64,000 nucleotides of DNA from Sedimentitalea sp039941015 (GTDB lineage: Bacteria > Pseudomonadota > Alphaproteobacteria > Rhodobacterales > Rhodobacteraceae): the NCBI RefSeq assembly GCF_039941015.1, contig NZ_JBDVFI010000067.1; one strand, written 5' to 3'. Shown piece after piece: positions 17,266-26,118 of the stretch. A program made the position numbers and the translations under genes. The notes beneath the pieces were generated by a model. That model had not been told where the DNA came from. It saw only the letters and a list, made by a program, of their open reading frames with translations, and ran no database searches. Within the stretch, counting starts at the first letter, position 1; each line of letters starts with the position of its first letter.

Positions 17266-19248
17266 ATGGCCGCCAAAGACAATGACGACCGCAAGTCTGA
17301 CGATCAGGACGCCGAGATTTCGCTCGATATGAGCCAGACCGCCGTCAAGAAAATGATCGGCGAGGCGCGCGAAAAGGGTTACATCACCTACGACCAGCTC
17401 AATCAGGTTTTGCCGCCAGATCAGGTCAACTCCGAACAGATCGAAGACGTGATGTCGATGCTCAGCGAGATGGGCATCAATATCATCGAGGATGAAGAGG
17501 CCGAAGAGGAAGAGCAAAAGGGCTCGACCGAAGTCGCGACAACCGAGAGCGCGCGCGAAGTCACCGTTTCGACCGGCACCACCGAAAAGCTGGACCGCAC
17601 AGACGATCCTGTGCGCATGTATCTGCGCGAGATGGGCAGTGTCGAGCTGCTCAGCCGCGAAGGCGAGATCGCCATCGCCAAGCGGATCGAGGCAGGGCGC
17701 AACACGATGATTGCCGGGCTTTGCGAAAGCCCGCTGACCTTTCAGGCGATCACGATCTGGCATGACGAACTGCTTAGCGAAGACATCCTGCTGCGTGATG
17801 TGATCGATCTCGAGACGACATTCGGCGATCAACTGGACGAAGACGAAGAGGTTCAGGCCCCTGTTGTCGACGCCAACGCCAAGACCGAAAAACCAGCGGA
17901 AGAGGAAACTCAGGAGCTGGATGCGGATGGCAACCCCATCGCCAAAGACGATGACGATGACGAGGATGAACAAGCCAACATGAGCCTTGCGGCGATGGAG
18001 GCCGCGCTCAAGGATCAGGTTCTGACCACCCTTGAAACGATCTCCAACGACTATGCGCAACTGTCCGAAATGCAGGACAGCCGTATTTCCGCAACCCTGA
18101 ACGAAGACGATTCCTTTAGCGATGCGGCCGAGGCAACCTATCAGGCGCTGCGTTCGGAAATCGTTGAGCTGGTGAACGGATTGCACCTGCACAACAACCG
18201 GATCGACGCGTTGATTGACCAGCTTTACGGGATCAACCGGCGGATCATGTCGCTGGACAGCTCCATGGTCAAACTGGCGGATCAGGCGCGGATCAACCGG
18301 CGCGAGTTCATTGATGCCTATCGGAGCCGGGAACTTGATCCCAACTGGCTCAGCGACATGGCGGAAAAGCCGGGTCGCGGCTGGAAGATGTTCATTGAAC
18401 GCTCATCGGACAAGGTCGAAGAACTGCGCAATGACATGGCCCAGGTCGGGCAATATGTCGGTCTTGATATCAGCGAATTCCGACGCATCGTTCAGCAGGT
18501 TCAAAAAGGCGAGAAAGAAGCCCGTCAAGCCAAGAAGGAAATGGTCGAGGCCAACCTGCGTCTGGTTATCTCGATCGCCAAGAAATACACGAACCGTGGT
18601 CTGCAATTCCTTGATCTTATTCAGGAAGGCAATATCGGCCTGATGAAGGCGGTGGACAAGTTCGAGTATCGCCGGGGCTACAAGTTCAGCACCTATGCGA
18701 CGTGGTGGATCCGGCAGGCGATCACCCGCTCGATTGCGGATCAGGCACGCACGATCCGTATTCCGGTGCACATGATCGAAACGATCAACAAGCTGGTTCG
18801 TACCGGTCGCCAAATGCTGCACGAGATCGGACGCGAGCCGACACCAGAAGAACTGGCGGAAAAGCTGCAGATGCCGCTTGAGAAGGTTCGCAAGGTGATG
18901 AAGATCGCCAAGGAACCGATTTCTCTGGAAACGCCGATCGGCGATGAGGAAGACAGCCAGCTTGGCGATTTCATCGAGGACAAGAACGCGGTTCTGCCTT
19001 TGGACTCCGCAATTCAGGAGAACCTCAAGGAAACCACGACCCGCGTCCTAGCAAGCCTGACTCCACGCGAAGAACGCGTGTTGCGGATGCGGTTCGGGAT
19101 CGGGATGAACACCGACCACACCTTGGAAGAGGTCGGGCAACAGTTCAGCGTGACACGCGAGCGGATCCGCCAGATCGAGGCCAAGGCATTGCGCAAGCTC
19201 AAACACCCAAGTCGCAGTCGCAAGCTGCGCAGTTTCCTCGATCAGTAG
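17266..19248 (+). CDS. rpoD: RNA polymerase sigma factor RpoD (sigma-70)
   Basis: 660 residues. Primary sigma factor that directs RNA polymerase to housekeeping promoters. Region 1.1 begins near residue 30. Region 1.2 (DDPVRMYLREMGSVELLSREGE) is near 110-131. A long acidic non-conserved segment follows, including a run of aspartates. Region 2 carries NLRLVISIAKKYTNRG and YATWWIRQAITRSI; region 3 has HMIETINKL; region 4 ends with the helix-turn-helix LEEVGQQFSVTRERIRQIEA. GCAGGAGC precedes the ATG. It is followed by a strong intrinsic terminator. Confidence 0.98.
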   Translation: MAAKDNDDRKSDDQDAEISLDMSQTAVKKMIGEAREKGYITYDQLNQVLPPDQVNSEQIEDVMSMLSEMGINIIEDEEAEEEEQKGSTEVATTESAREVTVSTGTTEKLDRTDDPVRMYLREMGSVELLSREGEIAIAKRIEAGRNTMIAGLCESPLTFQAITIWHDELLSEDILLRDVIDLETTFGDQLDEDEEVQAPVVDANAKTEKPAEEETQELDADGNPIAKDDDDDEDEQANMSLAAMEAALKDQVLTTLETISNDYAQLSEMQDSRISATLNEDDSFSDAAEATYQALRSEIVELVNGLHLHNNRIDALIDQLYGINRRIMSLDSSMVKLADQARINRREFIDAYRSRELDPNWLSDMAEKPGRGWKMFIERSSDKVEELRNDMAQVGQYVGLDISEFRRIVQQVQKGEKEARQAKKEMVEANLRLVISIAKKYTNRGLQFLDLIQEGNIGLMKAVDKFEYRRGYKFSTYATWWIRQAITRSIADQARTIRIPVHMIETINKLVRTGRQMLHEIGREPTPEELAEKLQMPLEKVRKVMKIAKEPISLETPIGDEEDSQLGDFIEDKNAVLPLDSAIQENLKETTTRVLASLTPREERVLRMRFGIGMNTDHTLEEVGQQFSVTRERIRQIEAKALRKLKHPSRSRKLRSFLDQ

Positions 19249-19257
19249 TCAATACAG

Positions 19258-19288
19258 AAACCCCGCCGTCCCTTCGGCGGGGTTTTTT
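19258..19288 (+). terminator. Intrinsic terminator of rpoD
   Basis: CCCCGCCG, a six-base loop TCCCTT and CGGCGGGG form an eight-pair GC stem directly followed by TTTTTT and preceded by AAA. It begins ten bases after the rpoD stop codon. This is the clearest rho-independent terminator in the window. Confidence 0.95.
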
Positions 19289-19420
19289 GCACTGGCATCT
19301 TTTGTTGAATGGCCGTCTGGCGAGGCAGCCGCGGGTTATCGCCGATAAACACGCCGTGATCGCCCTTTGCACATCTCACAACCGCTCTATCGTTGGTTCA
19401 CACCCAATCGGAGAAACCTC

Positions 19421-19831
19421 ATGAAGAACAAGATCACAGGCCTTGCGCTGATCGCCGGACTAGCCTTGGCGATTCCGCAGACGGGCGACGCCTTTACAAG
19501 CAAGTTGGGTGCGCGCGTGAATCCAGTCAACTCCAATGTTTTTGAGGTTGTCCCAAAGAGCAGTGGAAATGGGCAGGTCTTTTGGTGCAGCGCGGCTGAT
19601 TATGCCCAGCGTGAATTGCGAGCGTCATGGCAAGCCCGCCTCTATATCGCTCGCGGCCGAGCACCAAGCGTTACGACCGGGCGGCGCTCGTCGGTTCAGT
19701 TCACGCTCGACCCAAAGGCGGCAGGCATAACACCCGCACCACCCTCGCTTAGCCTGAATGCCTTGAAAGTAGGCGAGAGCATGACCGTTCAGCAGGCGCA
19801 CGGGTATTGTCAGGTCGCACCGATCTTTTAG
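19421..19831 (+). CDS. Small secreted protein, first of three tandem paralogues
   Basis: 136 residues. A signal peptide (MKNKITGLALIAGLALAIPQ, cleavage near GDAF) precedes a compact domain. It shares with the next two genes an FEVV/EVI motif, the block FWCSAADYAQREL, an RLYIARGR segment, a TTGRRSSVQFTLDPKA segment and a terminal YC. The two conserved cysteines (in WC and YC) could form one disulfide. CGGAGAAACC supports the internal ATG over one 18 codons upstream. It follows the rpoD terminator, so it has its own promoter. Function unknown. Confidence 0.8.
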   Translation: MKNKITGLALIAGLALAIPQTGDAFTSKLGARVNPVNSNVFEVVPKSSGNGQVFWCSAADYAQRELRASWQARLYIARGRAPSVTTGRRSSVQFTLDPKAAGITPAPPSLSLNALKVGESMTVQQAHGYCQVAPIF

Positions 19832-19918
19832 GGGGTGGCGAGACAACCCGATCAGACCGTGCTAGGTTTATCGAAACAGGCAACAGAGCCACGGCGTCAT
19901 ACAGCGCGAGGTGAACCA

Positions 19919-20335
19919 ATGAAAATAGCGACGAGCGTGACACTGGCAGCGTTCTTGGCCGTGATCCCAACATGGGGGAGCGCATGGTGGGCCATTAACC
20001 GGCTCGAAGTATTTCCAGTTTCCGAAACAGTGTGGGAGGTGGTCGCCGGGGTAGGCACCAGCGCCGCCGATTTCTGGTGCGGTGCAGGGGATTTCGCCCA
20101 ACGGGTGATCGGTGTGCCGGCTGTCGCTCGTATCTATATCTGGAAGCCGATCGGTTCCAGCGTAACGCGTCCGGGACGCAAGGCAGTGCAGTTCTCGATG
20201 TCACCGCCAGCGGGCGCCGATACCAGCACCGGATACTCGCTTACCGTCAAGCGCGCTGGTGACAATCTCGCGCGCCATACGGCCGTTTGGTATTGTTATC
20301 AGTATGACGGTCCGGCGATCTGGGATAGGTGGTAA
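19919..20335 (+). CDS. Small secreted protein, second tandem paralogue
   Basis: 138 residues. Signal peptide MKIATSVTLAAFLAVIPTWG with cleavage near GSA-WW. The mature part repeats the family pattern: WEVVAG, DFWCGAGDFAQRVIGVP, RIYIWKP, RPGRKAVQFSMSPPA, then GDNL and a late YC. GAGGTGAACC places a ribosome-binding site before the chosen ATG; the reading frame upstream is open but not family-like. It is 87 bases after the first copy and almost adjacent to the third. Confidence 0.82.
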   Translation: MKIATSVTLAAFLAVIPTWGSAWWAINRLEVFPVSETVWEVVAGVGTSAADFWCGAGDFAQRVIGVPAVARIYIWKPIGSSVTRPGRKAVQFSMSPPAGADTSTGYSLTVKRAGDNLARHTAVWYCYQYDGPAIWDRW

Positions 20336-20339
20336 GCCC

Positions 20340-20762
20340 ATGCTAAATAATGTTCGGAAGACCCGATATCTCGCTTTTTCCATTATCCTTGCAATAGTGT
20401 ACACGGCGACGCCTGCATCGGCTTGGCGCGCCACCAACAGTCATGTGGTCAATCCACTCTCGGCGACGTCTTTCGAAGTGATTGGCCGCGGCGGTATTTC
20501 CAGCACCGAATACTGGTGCGCAGCCGGAGACTATGCACGCCGCGTGCTTGGCGTGCCAATCGAACAGCGCATCTATATTTCACGACCGCGCGGTCGGTCC
20601 GAGACCGAGAATGCCAAATCTGCTGTTCAGTTCTCGCTCGACCCACCAGCGAACGCAGACCTAAAGCCGGGATTGCTGCTGACTGTGACCAGGACGGGCG
20701 ACAACCTCAGCGCGTGGGGTGCGTGGAACTATTGCGTGCCGCAAATGGGCCGCGCCGGATAG
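20340..20762 (+). CDS. Small secreted protein, third tandem paralogue
   Basis: 140 residues. The N-terminus is basic, followed by a hydrophobic stretch and a signal-peptidase site (TPASA-W). The mature domain is most like the second copy: NPLSATSFEVIGRGG, EYWCAAGDYARRVLGVP, RIYISRPRG, KSAVQFSLDPPANA, a GDNL segment and a late YC. The ATG is four bases after the previous stop, so the second and third copies are probably one transcript. The secreted location and single conserved Cys pair are all that can be said of its role. Confidence 0.82.
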   Translation: MLNNVRKTRYLAFSIILAIVYTATPASAWRATNSHVVNPLSATSFEVIGRGGISSTEYWCAAGDYARRVLGVPIEQRIYISRPRGRSETENAKSAVQFSLDPPANADLKPGLLLTVTRTGDNLSAWGAWNYCVPQMGRAG

Positions 20763-20775
20763 GGCGCAGGTTAGC

Positions 20776-21198
20776 GTGGCCGATCAGACCGAATTCATCA
20801 TCGAAACCCATGGTCCGGGGCTGTACGAATTTACGCGCGATGTCACCGGTTGGGTGAGGAACACGAGGTGCCGGACTGGCCTTCTTACACTCTTCGTGCG
20901 GCACACATCTTGTTCGCTGGTGATTCAGGAAAACGCTGACCCCGAGGTTCGGGACGATCTGACCGATTTCTTTGATCGTTTGGTTCCACCAGGTACTGAT
21001 CCTGCCATGTCCTATCTGCGCCACACCTATGAAGGCCCCGATGATATGCCGGCGCATATCAAATCGGCGCTGTTGCCAGTCTGCCTGTCGATCCCTGTAT
21101 CGGATGCAAGGCCGCTCCTTGGCACGTGGCAGGGAGTCTATCTCTTTGAACACCGCACGGCGCCGCACCACCGGCATGTGGTCGCGCATTTGGCCTGA
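20776..21198 (+). CDS. YjbQ family protein (UPF0047)
   Basis: 140 residues from a GTG start, the usual size for this family. Typical features are the opening EFIIETHGPGLYEFTRDVT, the RHTSCSLVIQENADPEVRDDL core, a metal-binding-type His pattern (LRHTYEGPDDMPAHIKS) and the C-terminal GTWQGVYLFEHR. E. coli YjbQ has weak thiamine-phosphate synthase activity; the true role is unsettled. I rejected the upstream ATG because it would overlap the secreted-protein gene by over 40 bases. Confidence 0.9.
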   Translation: MADQTEFIIETHGPGLYEFTRDVTGWVRNTRCRTGLLTLFVRHTSCSLVIQENADPEVRDDLTDFFDRLVPPGTDPAMSYLRHTYEGPDDMPAHIKSALLPVCLSIPVSDARPLLGTWQGVYLFEHRTAPHHRHVVAHLA

Positions 21199-21316
21199 CT
21201 TCCGTATCTTGCGGTGTGAATTCCCCCCTACCCAAATCCTAGCGGCTCGCCTATAATTCTCGGCAAGTGGGCCAGAGCACCCACAACAAGTGGCAGAAAT
21301 CATAGGGGGACGGCTG

Positions 21317-21781
21317 ATGCGCTGCCCGTTTTGCGGAAATATCGACACACAGGTCAAGGATTCACGTCCCGCCGAAGATCACGTTTCGATCCGGCGGCGG
21401 CGGTTCTGCCCGGCTTGCGGTGGCCGGTTCACAACCTATGAGCGGGTACAGCTGCGCGACCTCGTGGTAATCAAGACAAACGGCAAGCGCGAAGACTTTG
21501 ACCGGGATAAACTGGAACGTTCGATTCGCATTTCGATGCAGAAGCGCCCGATTGAACCGGAACGCATTGATCAGATGATCTCGGGTATAGTTCGCCGGCT
21601 TGAGAGCATGGGTGAAACCGATATTCCATCCAGCAAGATCGGCGAGATCGTGATGGAGGCTTTGGCCCGGATCGATACGGTTGCCTACGTGCGTTTTGCC
21701 AGTGTTTACAAAAACTTTCAGGCGGCAGACGACTTTGAGGATTTTGTCCACGAACTGCGCCCACAGACGCCGGAAGAGTGA
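21317..21781 (+). CDS. nrdR: Transcriptional repressor NrdR
   Basis: 154 residues. Represses ribonucleotide reductase genes according to ATP/dATP levels. The N-terminal zinc ribbon is complete (CPFCG at 3-7 and CPACGGRF near 34-41), followed by RRRRF and an ATP-cone domain (LVVIKTNGKREDFDRDKL). AGGGGGA supports this ATG over one nine codons upstream. The stop overlaps the ribD GTG, as in the common nrdR-ribD arrangement. Confidence 0.96.
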   Translation: MRCPFCGNIDTQVKDSRPAEDHVSIRRRRFCPACGGRFTTYERVQLRDLVVIKTNGKREDFDRDKLERSIRISMQKRPIEPERIDQMISGIVRRLESMGETDIPSSKIGEIVMEALARIDTVAYVRFASVYKNFQAADDFEDFVHELRPQTPEE

Positions 21782-22875
21782 CCGACAGCGACACACGCTT
21801 TATGGCGCTGGCCCTGTCTTTGGGCCGCCGCGGACAAGGACGATGCTGGCCAAATCCCGCTGTCGGCTGTGTGGTCGTGCAAGAGGGGCGCATCGTCGGG
21901 CGGGGATGGACTCAACCGGGCGGGCGACCCCACGCCGAAACCATGGCCTTGGCGCAGGCTGGTGATCTGGCGCGCGGTGCAACGGCCTATGTCACGCTTG
22001 AGCCTTGCTCTCATCACGGCAAGACACCGCCTTGCACCGACGCGTTGATCGCAGCAGGTGTCGCGCGGGTCGTCGCATCCATCGAGGATAGTGATGCGCG
22101 GGTTGCAGGGCAGGGGTTTGCCAGATTGCGCGAACATGGCATCGACCTGACCACTGGCGTACTGGCGGATGAGGCCGCGCGGGATCACGCCGGGTTCTTC
22201 CTGAGAACCGAACAAGGCCGTCCTCTTGTCACGCTGAAACTTGCCAGCAGCTTTGACGGTCGGATCGCCACCGAAACCGGACAGAGCCAATGGATCACCG
22301 GACCGATGGCGCGTCGAGCGGTGCATGGGATGCGTGCGCGCCATGACGCGGTGATGGTCGGTGCCGGTACGGCGCGGGCGGATGATCCATCACTGACCGT
22401 GCGCGATCTGGGCATCGCGCAGCAACCGGTGCGCGTGGTGGTATCCCGCTATCTTGATCTGCCATTCATGGGGAAATTGGCACGCACGGCGGGCGAGGTT
22501 CCCTTGTGGATCTGCCATGGCGAAGGGGCCGACGCCGAACGGTTGCGGGCGTGGACTGGGTTGGGCGCGCGTTTGCTGCCCTGCGGTGCGCGCGGGGTGC
22601 AGCTCGATCCGAACGAGATACTGCGCCAGCTCGGCGATGCAGGGCTGACACGGGTGTTCTGCGAAGGGGGCAGCGCGTTGGCGGCGTCGTTGCTGGCCGC
22701 CGATCTGGTGGACGAGCTGGTTGGTTTCACCGCAGGGCTTGCCATTGGGGCCGATGGGTTGCCCGCAATCGGCGGTCTTGGCATCACGCATCTGGCAAGT
22801 GCGCCGCGCTTTGAGTTGATCGAAACGGGCCGGGTCGGGCCGGATATACTGCATCGCTGGCGTCGCGCGATCTGA
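21778..22875 (+). CDS. ribD: Bifunctional diaminohydroxyphosphoribosylaminopyrimidine deaminase / 5-amino-6-ribosylaminouracil reductase
   Basis: 365 residues. Performs the second and third steps of riboflavin synthesis. The N-terminal deaminase has the zinc site HAE (in GGRPHAETMA) and PCSHHGKTPPC. The reductase half begins around LVTLKLASSFDGRIA with GQSQWITG and ends with VFCEGGSALAASLL. GTG start, overlapping nrdR by four bases and so probably coupled. The next rib gene, ribE, lies 4.7 kb away beyond a reverse-strand capsule cassette, which is unusual for an operon with this gene order. Confidence 0.96.
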   Translation: MTDSDTRFMALALSLGRRGQGRCWPNPAVGCVVVQEGRIVGRGWTQPGGRPHAETMALAQAGDLARGATAYVTLEPCSHHGKTPPCTDALIAAGVARVVASIEDSDARVAGQGFARLREHGIDLTTGVLADEAARDHAGFFLRTEQGRPLVTLKLASSFDGRIATETGQSQWITGPMARRAVHGMRARHDAVMVGAGTARADDPSLTVRDLGIAQQPVRVVVSRYLDLPFMGKLARTAGEVPLWICHGEGADAERLRAWTGLGARLLPCGARGVQLDPNEILRQLGDAGLTRVFCEGGSALAASLLAADLVDELVGFTAGLAIGADGLPAIGGLGITHLASAPRFELIETGRVGPDILHRWRRAI

Positions 22876-22896
22876 TTGTCGGAGTCGCTGGCCGGA

Positions 22897-24894
22897 TCAC
22901 CGCCAAAGATAGGCGTAGGTCGCAAACAGTCCTTGCAGCTTTGACACCGTTCGATTGACCGGGCCGGGTTGGGGGACTGAGGCATCGTTGAGGCGATCAA
23001 CAACCACTTCTACCGGGCAAATCCGTCGGGTCACCGGATCGAAATAGCGCGGATAGTCGATCAGCGCCGCATGTACGAGGCCCAGCAGGTCCGGACGGGC
23101 CTGACGCCGCTTGGGTATGTCACCCAGATCGGTGGTCAGCCCCCATCCCGCATAGAACGGCGTACCAACCGTGGTCACAGGGATACCGCGCAGCAACGCT
23201 TCGAACCCGAGCAGCGAAGTCATTGTCCAGACCTCGTCGACTTGCGCGAGCAGGGCAGACGGATCGGTTTCGTTGGCGATCACGTCTGCGTTCGCGGTAT
23301 CTATGACTCCGGGGCGCAGGCCAGCCTCGACATCGGGGTGAGGTTTGTAGATCAGGATGGAGTCCGGATGCGCCTTTCTTACCGCACGCAACAAGGCCGC
23401 GTTGGTCGAAATGTCGCCGGTGCCCAGCCGGATCGACGCATCGTCCTCGACCTGGCCCGGCACCAGGATGCGATGGCCCTCGGGCAGTGATGCGACCGGC
23501 CCACCAACATTGTATTTGCTAAGCCCGCTGCGCGTGAGCATCGTGATCAGCCTCTCGGCGCGCAGGCTTTGATCCGGTCGCAAGGTCGTGCGGGCGGTGA
23601 TATGCGCCTCAAGTCGGCTGGCCTGACGGGGATCATAGTAGATCCCGAGATCGTCGAGGGTGAGCGACAGAGCAGGAACCAGCGTCGCGCCCAACCCGCG
23701 CGAGCGTAGAAATCCGTCTTCGATCCGGATCGTGTCGTCATCTATTGTCGGAGCGCTGCCCCATATCATGTGGCGACGGTCGGGGAATTTGCGGCGATCC
23801 CTGTCGAATTTCATCCGTTTCACATAGCCGAATGTCTGCTGCATCGGGCGGCGTTTCCAAAGACGGATGCCGCTTGCGACCCATCCTCGGCGATCTTCGC
23901 GCCAGGCCCTGACCTGCGCTTCAAGATTGTCCAGCACGGTTTCCAGCTCGCAGAGCTGATCCCGAAACGGATCGTACCATGTGGGATAGAGAATCATGGC
24001 GGCGGCAAAGAGCTGCGCGCGCGTGAGACTGCGGGCGCGGCGCGGCACCGGGTTTTCATCCGTCGTAAGCCCCCAGCCTGCATAAAACGGCTGACCAAAG
24101 ACACGGGGGCGATGCCCGGCAAGGATCGCTTCGAAACCCAGATGTGAAGACACCGTATAGACGCCGACAGCGCCATCAAGGATGTCCCACGGGCTAAGCG
24201 GATCGTCATGCAGGCTGACCCGATTGCTGGTATCTGCCTCAGAATAATATCCGGGCCGGAAGCCTGCGCGCGTCTCGGGGTGGGTCTTGATGATCACCCG
24301 CGCGCCGGGATGTTCCTCTTGCGCAAAGACCAGCATTTCGCGGAATAGGGCGTCATTGCCATTGCTCGCTGTAACCGACGCATCATCGCGCACCTGATCG
24401 ACAACGAGGACGTAACCGGGGTCGGGCGGTTGGATAGCAGTGTCGAAATTGTTGTATTTGCTCAGATGATGTTCGCGAATGCGGGCCATCGCTCCGCGCG
24501 CACGATCCAGAACTGCGGTATCGTCCAAGGGGTCATGCGCTAGAATGTGTTCCAGATGGGACGGGCCTGACGGGTCAAAATGCAGGCCCGAACGGTCCAG
24601 CAATAACCCGATGGGAGGCTCTCCGCTCCGGCCCGGATGGATGGACCGCAGGAATGCGTCTTCGACGCGCAACAGCGGTACGTTCCGATTTCGCGCGACC
24701 TTCTGACCGCGATGGGCCGTCGGGCTGTTGCCCCAAATGGCCACGAGGTCATCCGCGCCGGGCAGTCCAAATCGCAGATCAAAACCCGTAAGATGCAGTA
24801 TGCGTCGAACCCGCCGCTGTGTCAGAAAGCCGCCATTATAGGCATAGACCCGGGAACGCTCATCATCTCCGGGTGTCGGCGCTTGGCCGGTCAT
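22897..24894 (-). CDS. kpsC: Capsular polysaccharide biosynthesis protein KpsC (beta-Kdo transferase)
   Basis: 665 residues. KpsC and KpsS build the Kdo linker that joins group 2 capsule chains to lipid in the inner leaflet. Two homologous modules are visible: LLRVEDAFLRSIHPG to FYAGWGLTTDENPVPRRAR in the first half, and IRIEDGFLRSRGLGA to FYAGWGLTTDLGDIPKRR in the second. This duplicated glycosyltransferase architecture is diagnostic of KpsC. I start at MTGQAPTPGDD, two bases after the stop of the upstream export gene; the longer reading would overlap that gene by 73 bases. Last of three capsule genes. Confidence 0.92.
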   Translation of the reverse strand: MTGQAPTPGDDERSRVYAYNGGFLTQRRVRRILHLTGFDLRFGLPGADDLVAIWGNSPTAHRGQKVARNRNVPLLRVEDAFLRSIHPGRSGEPPIGLLLDRSGLHFDPSGPSHLEHILAHDPLDDTAVLDRARGAMARIREHHLSKYNNFDTAIQPPDPGYVLVVDQVRDDASVTASNGNDALFREMLVFAQEEHPGARVIIKTHPETRAGFRPGYYSEADTSNRVSLHDDPLSPWDILDGAVGVYTVSSHLGFEAILAGHRPRVFGQPFYAGWGLTTDENPVPRRARSLTRAQLFAAAMILYPTWYDPFRDQLCELETVLDNLEAQVRAWREDRRGWVASGIRLWKRRPMQQTFGYVKRMKFDRDRRKFPDRRHMIWGSAPTIDDDTIRIEDGFLRSRGLGATLVPALSLTLDDLGIYYDPRQASRLEAHITARTTLRPDQSLRAERLITMLTRSGLSKYNVGGPVASLPEGHRILVPGQVEDDASIRLGTGDISTNAALLRAVRKAHPDSILIYKPHPDVEAGLRPGVIDTANADVIANETDPSALLAQVDEVWTMTSLLGFEALLRGIPVTTVGTPFYAGWGLTTDLGDIPKRRQARPDLLGLVHAALIDYPRYFDPVTRRICPVEVVVDRLNDASVPQPGPVNRTVSKLQGLFATYAYLWR

Positions 24895-24896
24895 GC

Positions 24897-26027
24897 CTAT
24901 TGGGTCAGGGTGGCGACGTTCGCGATGGGGGTCAGCCCGCCTACGATAAGTGAAATTGATTTGCTCCACTGGGCATAGGGTGCCTCGGTCACGTAAATCG
25001 TATCACCGTCATGGATCACGAAATCGCGGGCCTGAAACACGCCGTTCGGCTCTTTCAGGTTCAGCACGTAAACGAGGCGTTGCGCTCCTTGAAGATCGTC
25101 GCGGCCCAGAACCTGATTGGCAATCGCGGCCTTTTCATTGCGGAACACAAAGATACCGGTGGGATCAGAGGAAATCGATATCAGACCGCCGACCTGCGCC
25201 AATGCATCCATGGCCGAGAGGTTCTTGGTCTCGAACCTCACGCGGGCTTGCTGGCTGGTGGCACCGATCGCTGTATAGGCCCGGCTGTCTTCTTCGACGA
25301 GAATTCGGTCGCCGCCACGCAGGGCGATGTCCAGATTGGGGTCTTTGTAGAGGTCCTGAAACCAGACTGTTCCCTTGCGAGAGCCGCGAATGACGGTCAC
25401 GAGGGCAATTTCGGGTTCGATGACGACGCCGCCAGCCTTGGCCAGCATCGCCGCGAGCGTCCGGGTGGGCCGTTCGATCGGGTAAACACCTTGGGCCCCG
25501 ACACCGCCAACAAGCGAAACGGTCGACCCGTCACCGGCTAGACGCCGCACTTCGACCTGCGGGTCGGGTGTCTGGTCCATCAGGCGTTCGGTGATGATCG
25601 CACGCAACTGTTCCGGGGTGTTGCCGGCGGCACGAATGCGGCCGCCATAGGGGACAAAGATATGACCACTACTGTCCACCTGAACTTCTTCAAGCGCTGT
25701 GGAATTGCCGACGTCACCTGCAAGCAGACCATCATCGACGTTTTCCCAGATCGTCAGGCCCAGCGTATCGCCCGGACGAATCGTATCTGATGTGAGTTGC
25801 GGCGTGGTTCTGAAATCGCTCGAAAACCCAAGAGCGGGTACCACTGCCGTTGCGCGGGTAACGCGGTCGTTGACCGCTACGACAAAGGCGTCACCGTCCT
25901 TTTGCAGGGACCCATCAAAGATTTGACCTTTGGTCGGGCCAGCCTGTGGCAGGGAACAGGCGGTCAGTGCGCCTGCCACTATGGCGATTGTGGCGAATCT
26001 AACCCATCGGAACGAAACAGTTTTCAA
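24897..26027 (-). CDS. Polysaccharide export outer-membrane lipoprotein (Wza/KpsD-like)
   Basis: 376 residues. An outer-membrane channel protein for capsule export. The N-terminus is basic, then FATIAIVAGALTAC with a lipobox (LTAC). The polysaccharide export domain follows (TIRPGDTLGLTIWENVDDG; VDSSGHIFVPYGGRIRAAG), then SLBB-like segments (VSLVGGVGAQGVYPI; MDALAQVGGL) and a final hydrophobic helix (SISLIVGGLTPIANVA). I prefer a TTG start with GAGGGGG seven bases upstream; a GTG ten codons earlier lacks a ribosome-binding site. The ABC-transporter genes (kpsM, kpsT, kpsE) are not nearby. Confidence 0.88.
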   Translation of the reverse strand: MKTVSFRWVRFATIAIVAGALTACSLPQAGPTKGQIFDGSLQKDGDAFVVAVNDRVTRATAVVPALGFSSDFRTTPQLTSDTIRPGDTLGLTIWENVDDGLLAGDVGNSTALEEVQVDSSGHIFVPYGGRIRAAGNTPEQLRAIITERLMDQTPDPQVEVRRLAGDGSTVSLVGGVGAQGVYPIERPTRTLAAMLAKAGGVVIEPEIALVTVIRGSRKGTVWFQDLYKDPNLDIALRGGDRILVEEDSRAYTAIGATSQQARVRFETKNLSAMDALAQVGGLISISSDPTGIFVFRNEKAAIANQVLGRDDLQGAQRLVYVLNLKEPNGVFQARDFVIHDGDTIYVTEAPYAQWSKSISLIVGGLTPIANVATLTQ

Positions 26028-26118
26028 AGAGCGGCCCCCTCGACCCGGTGTCAGCACCCATCAATTTTGCGAAACCTAGAGGAATTGGCTTTGGATAGCC
26101 AGTCATGGGGACGCAGTC

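Noticed and set aside
17236..18192. 318-codon reverse-strand frame opposite rpoD
   Set aside because: Shadow of a strongly conserved gene; composition is not protein-like for a real membrane protein and the start lies within rpoD.
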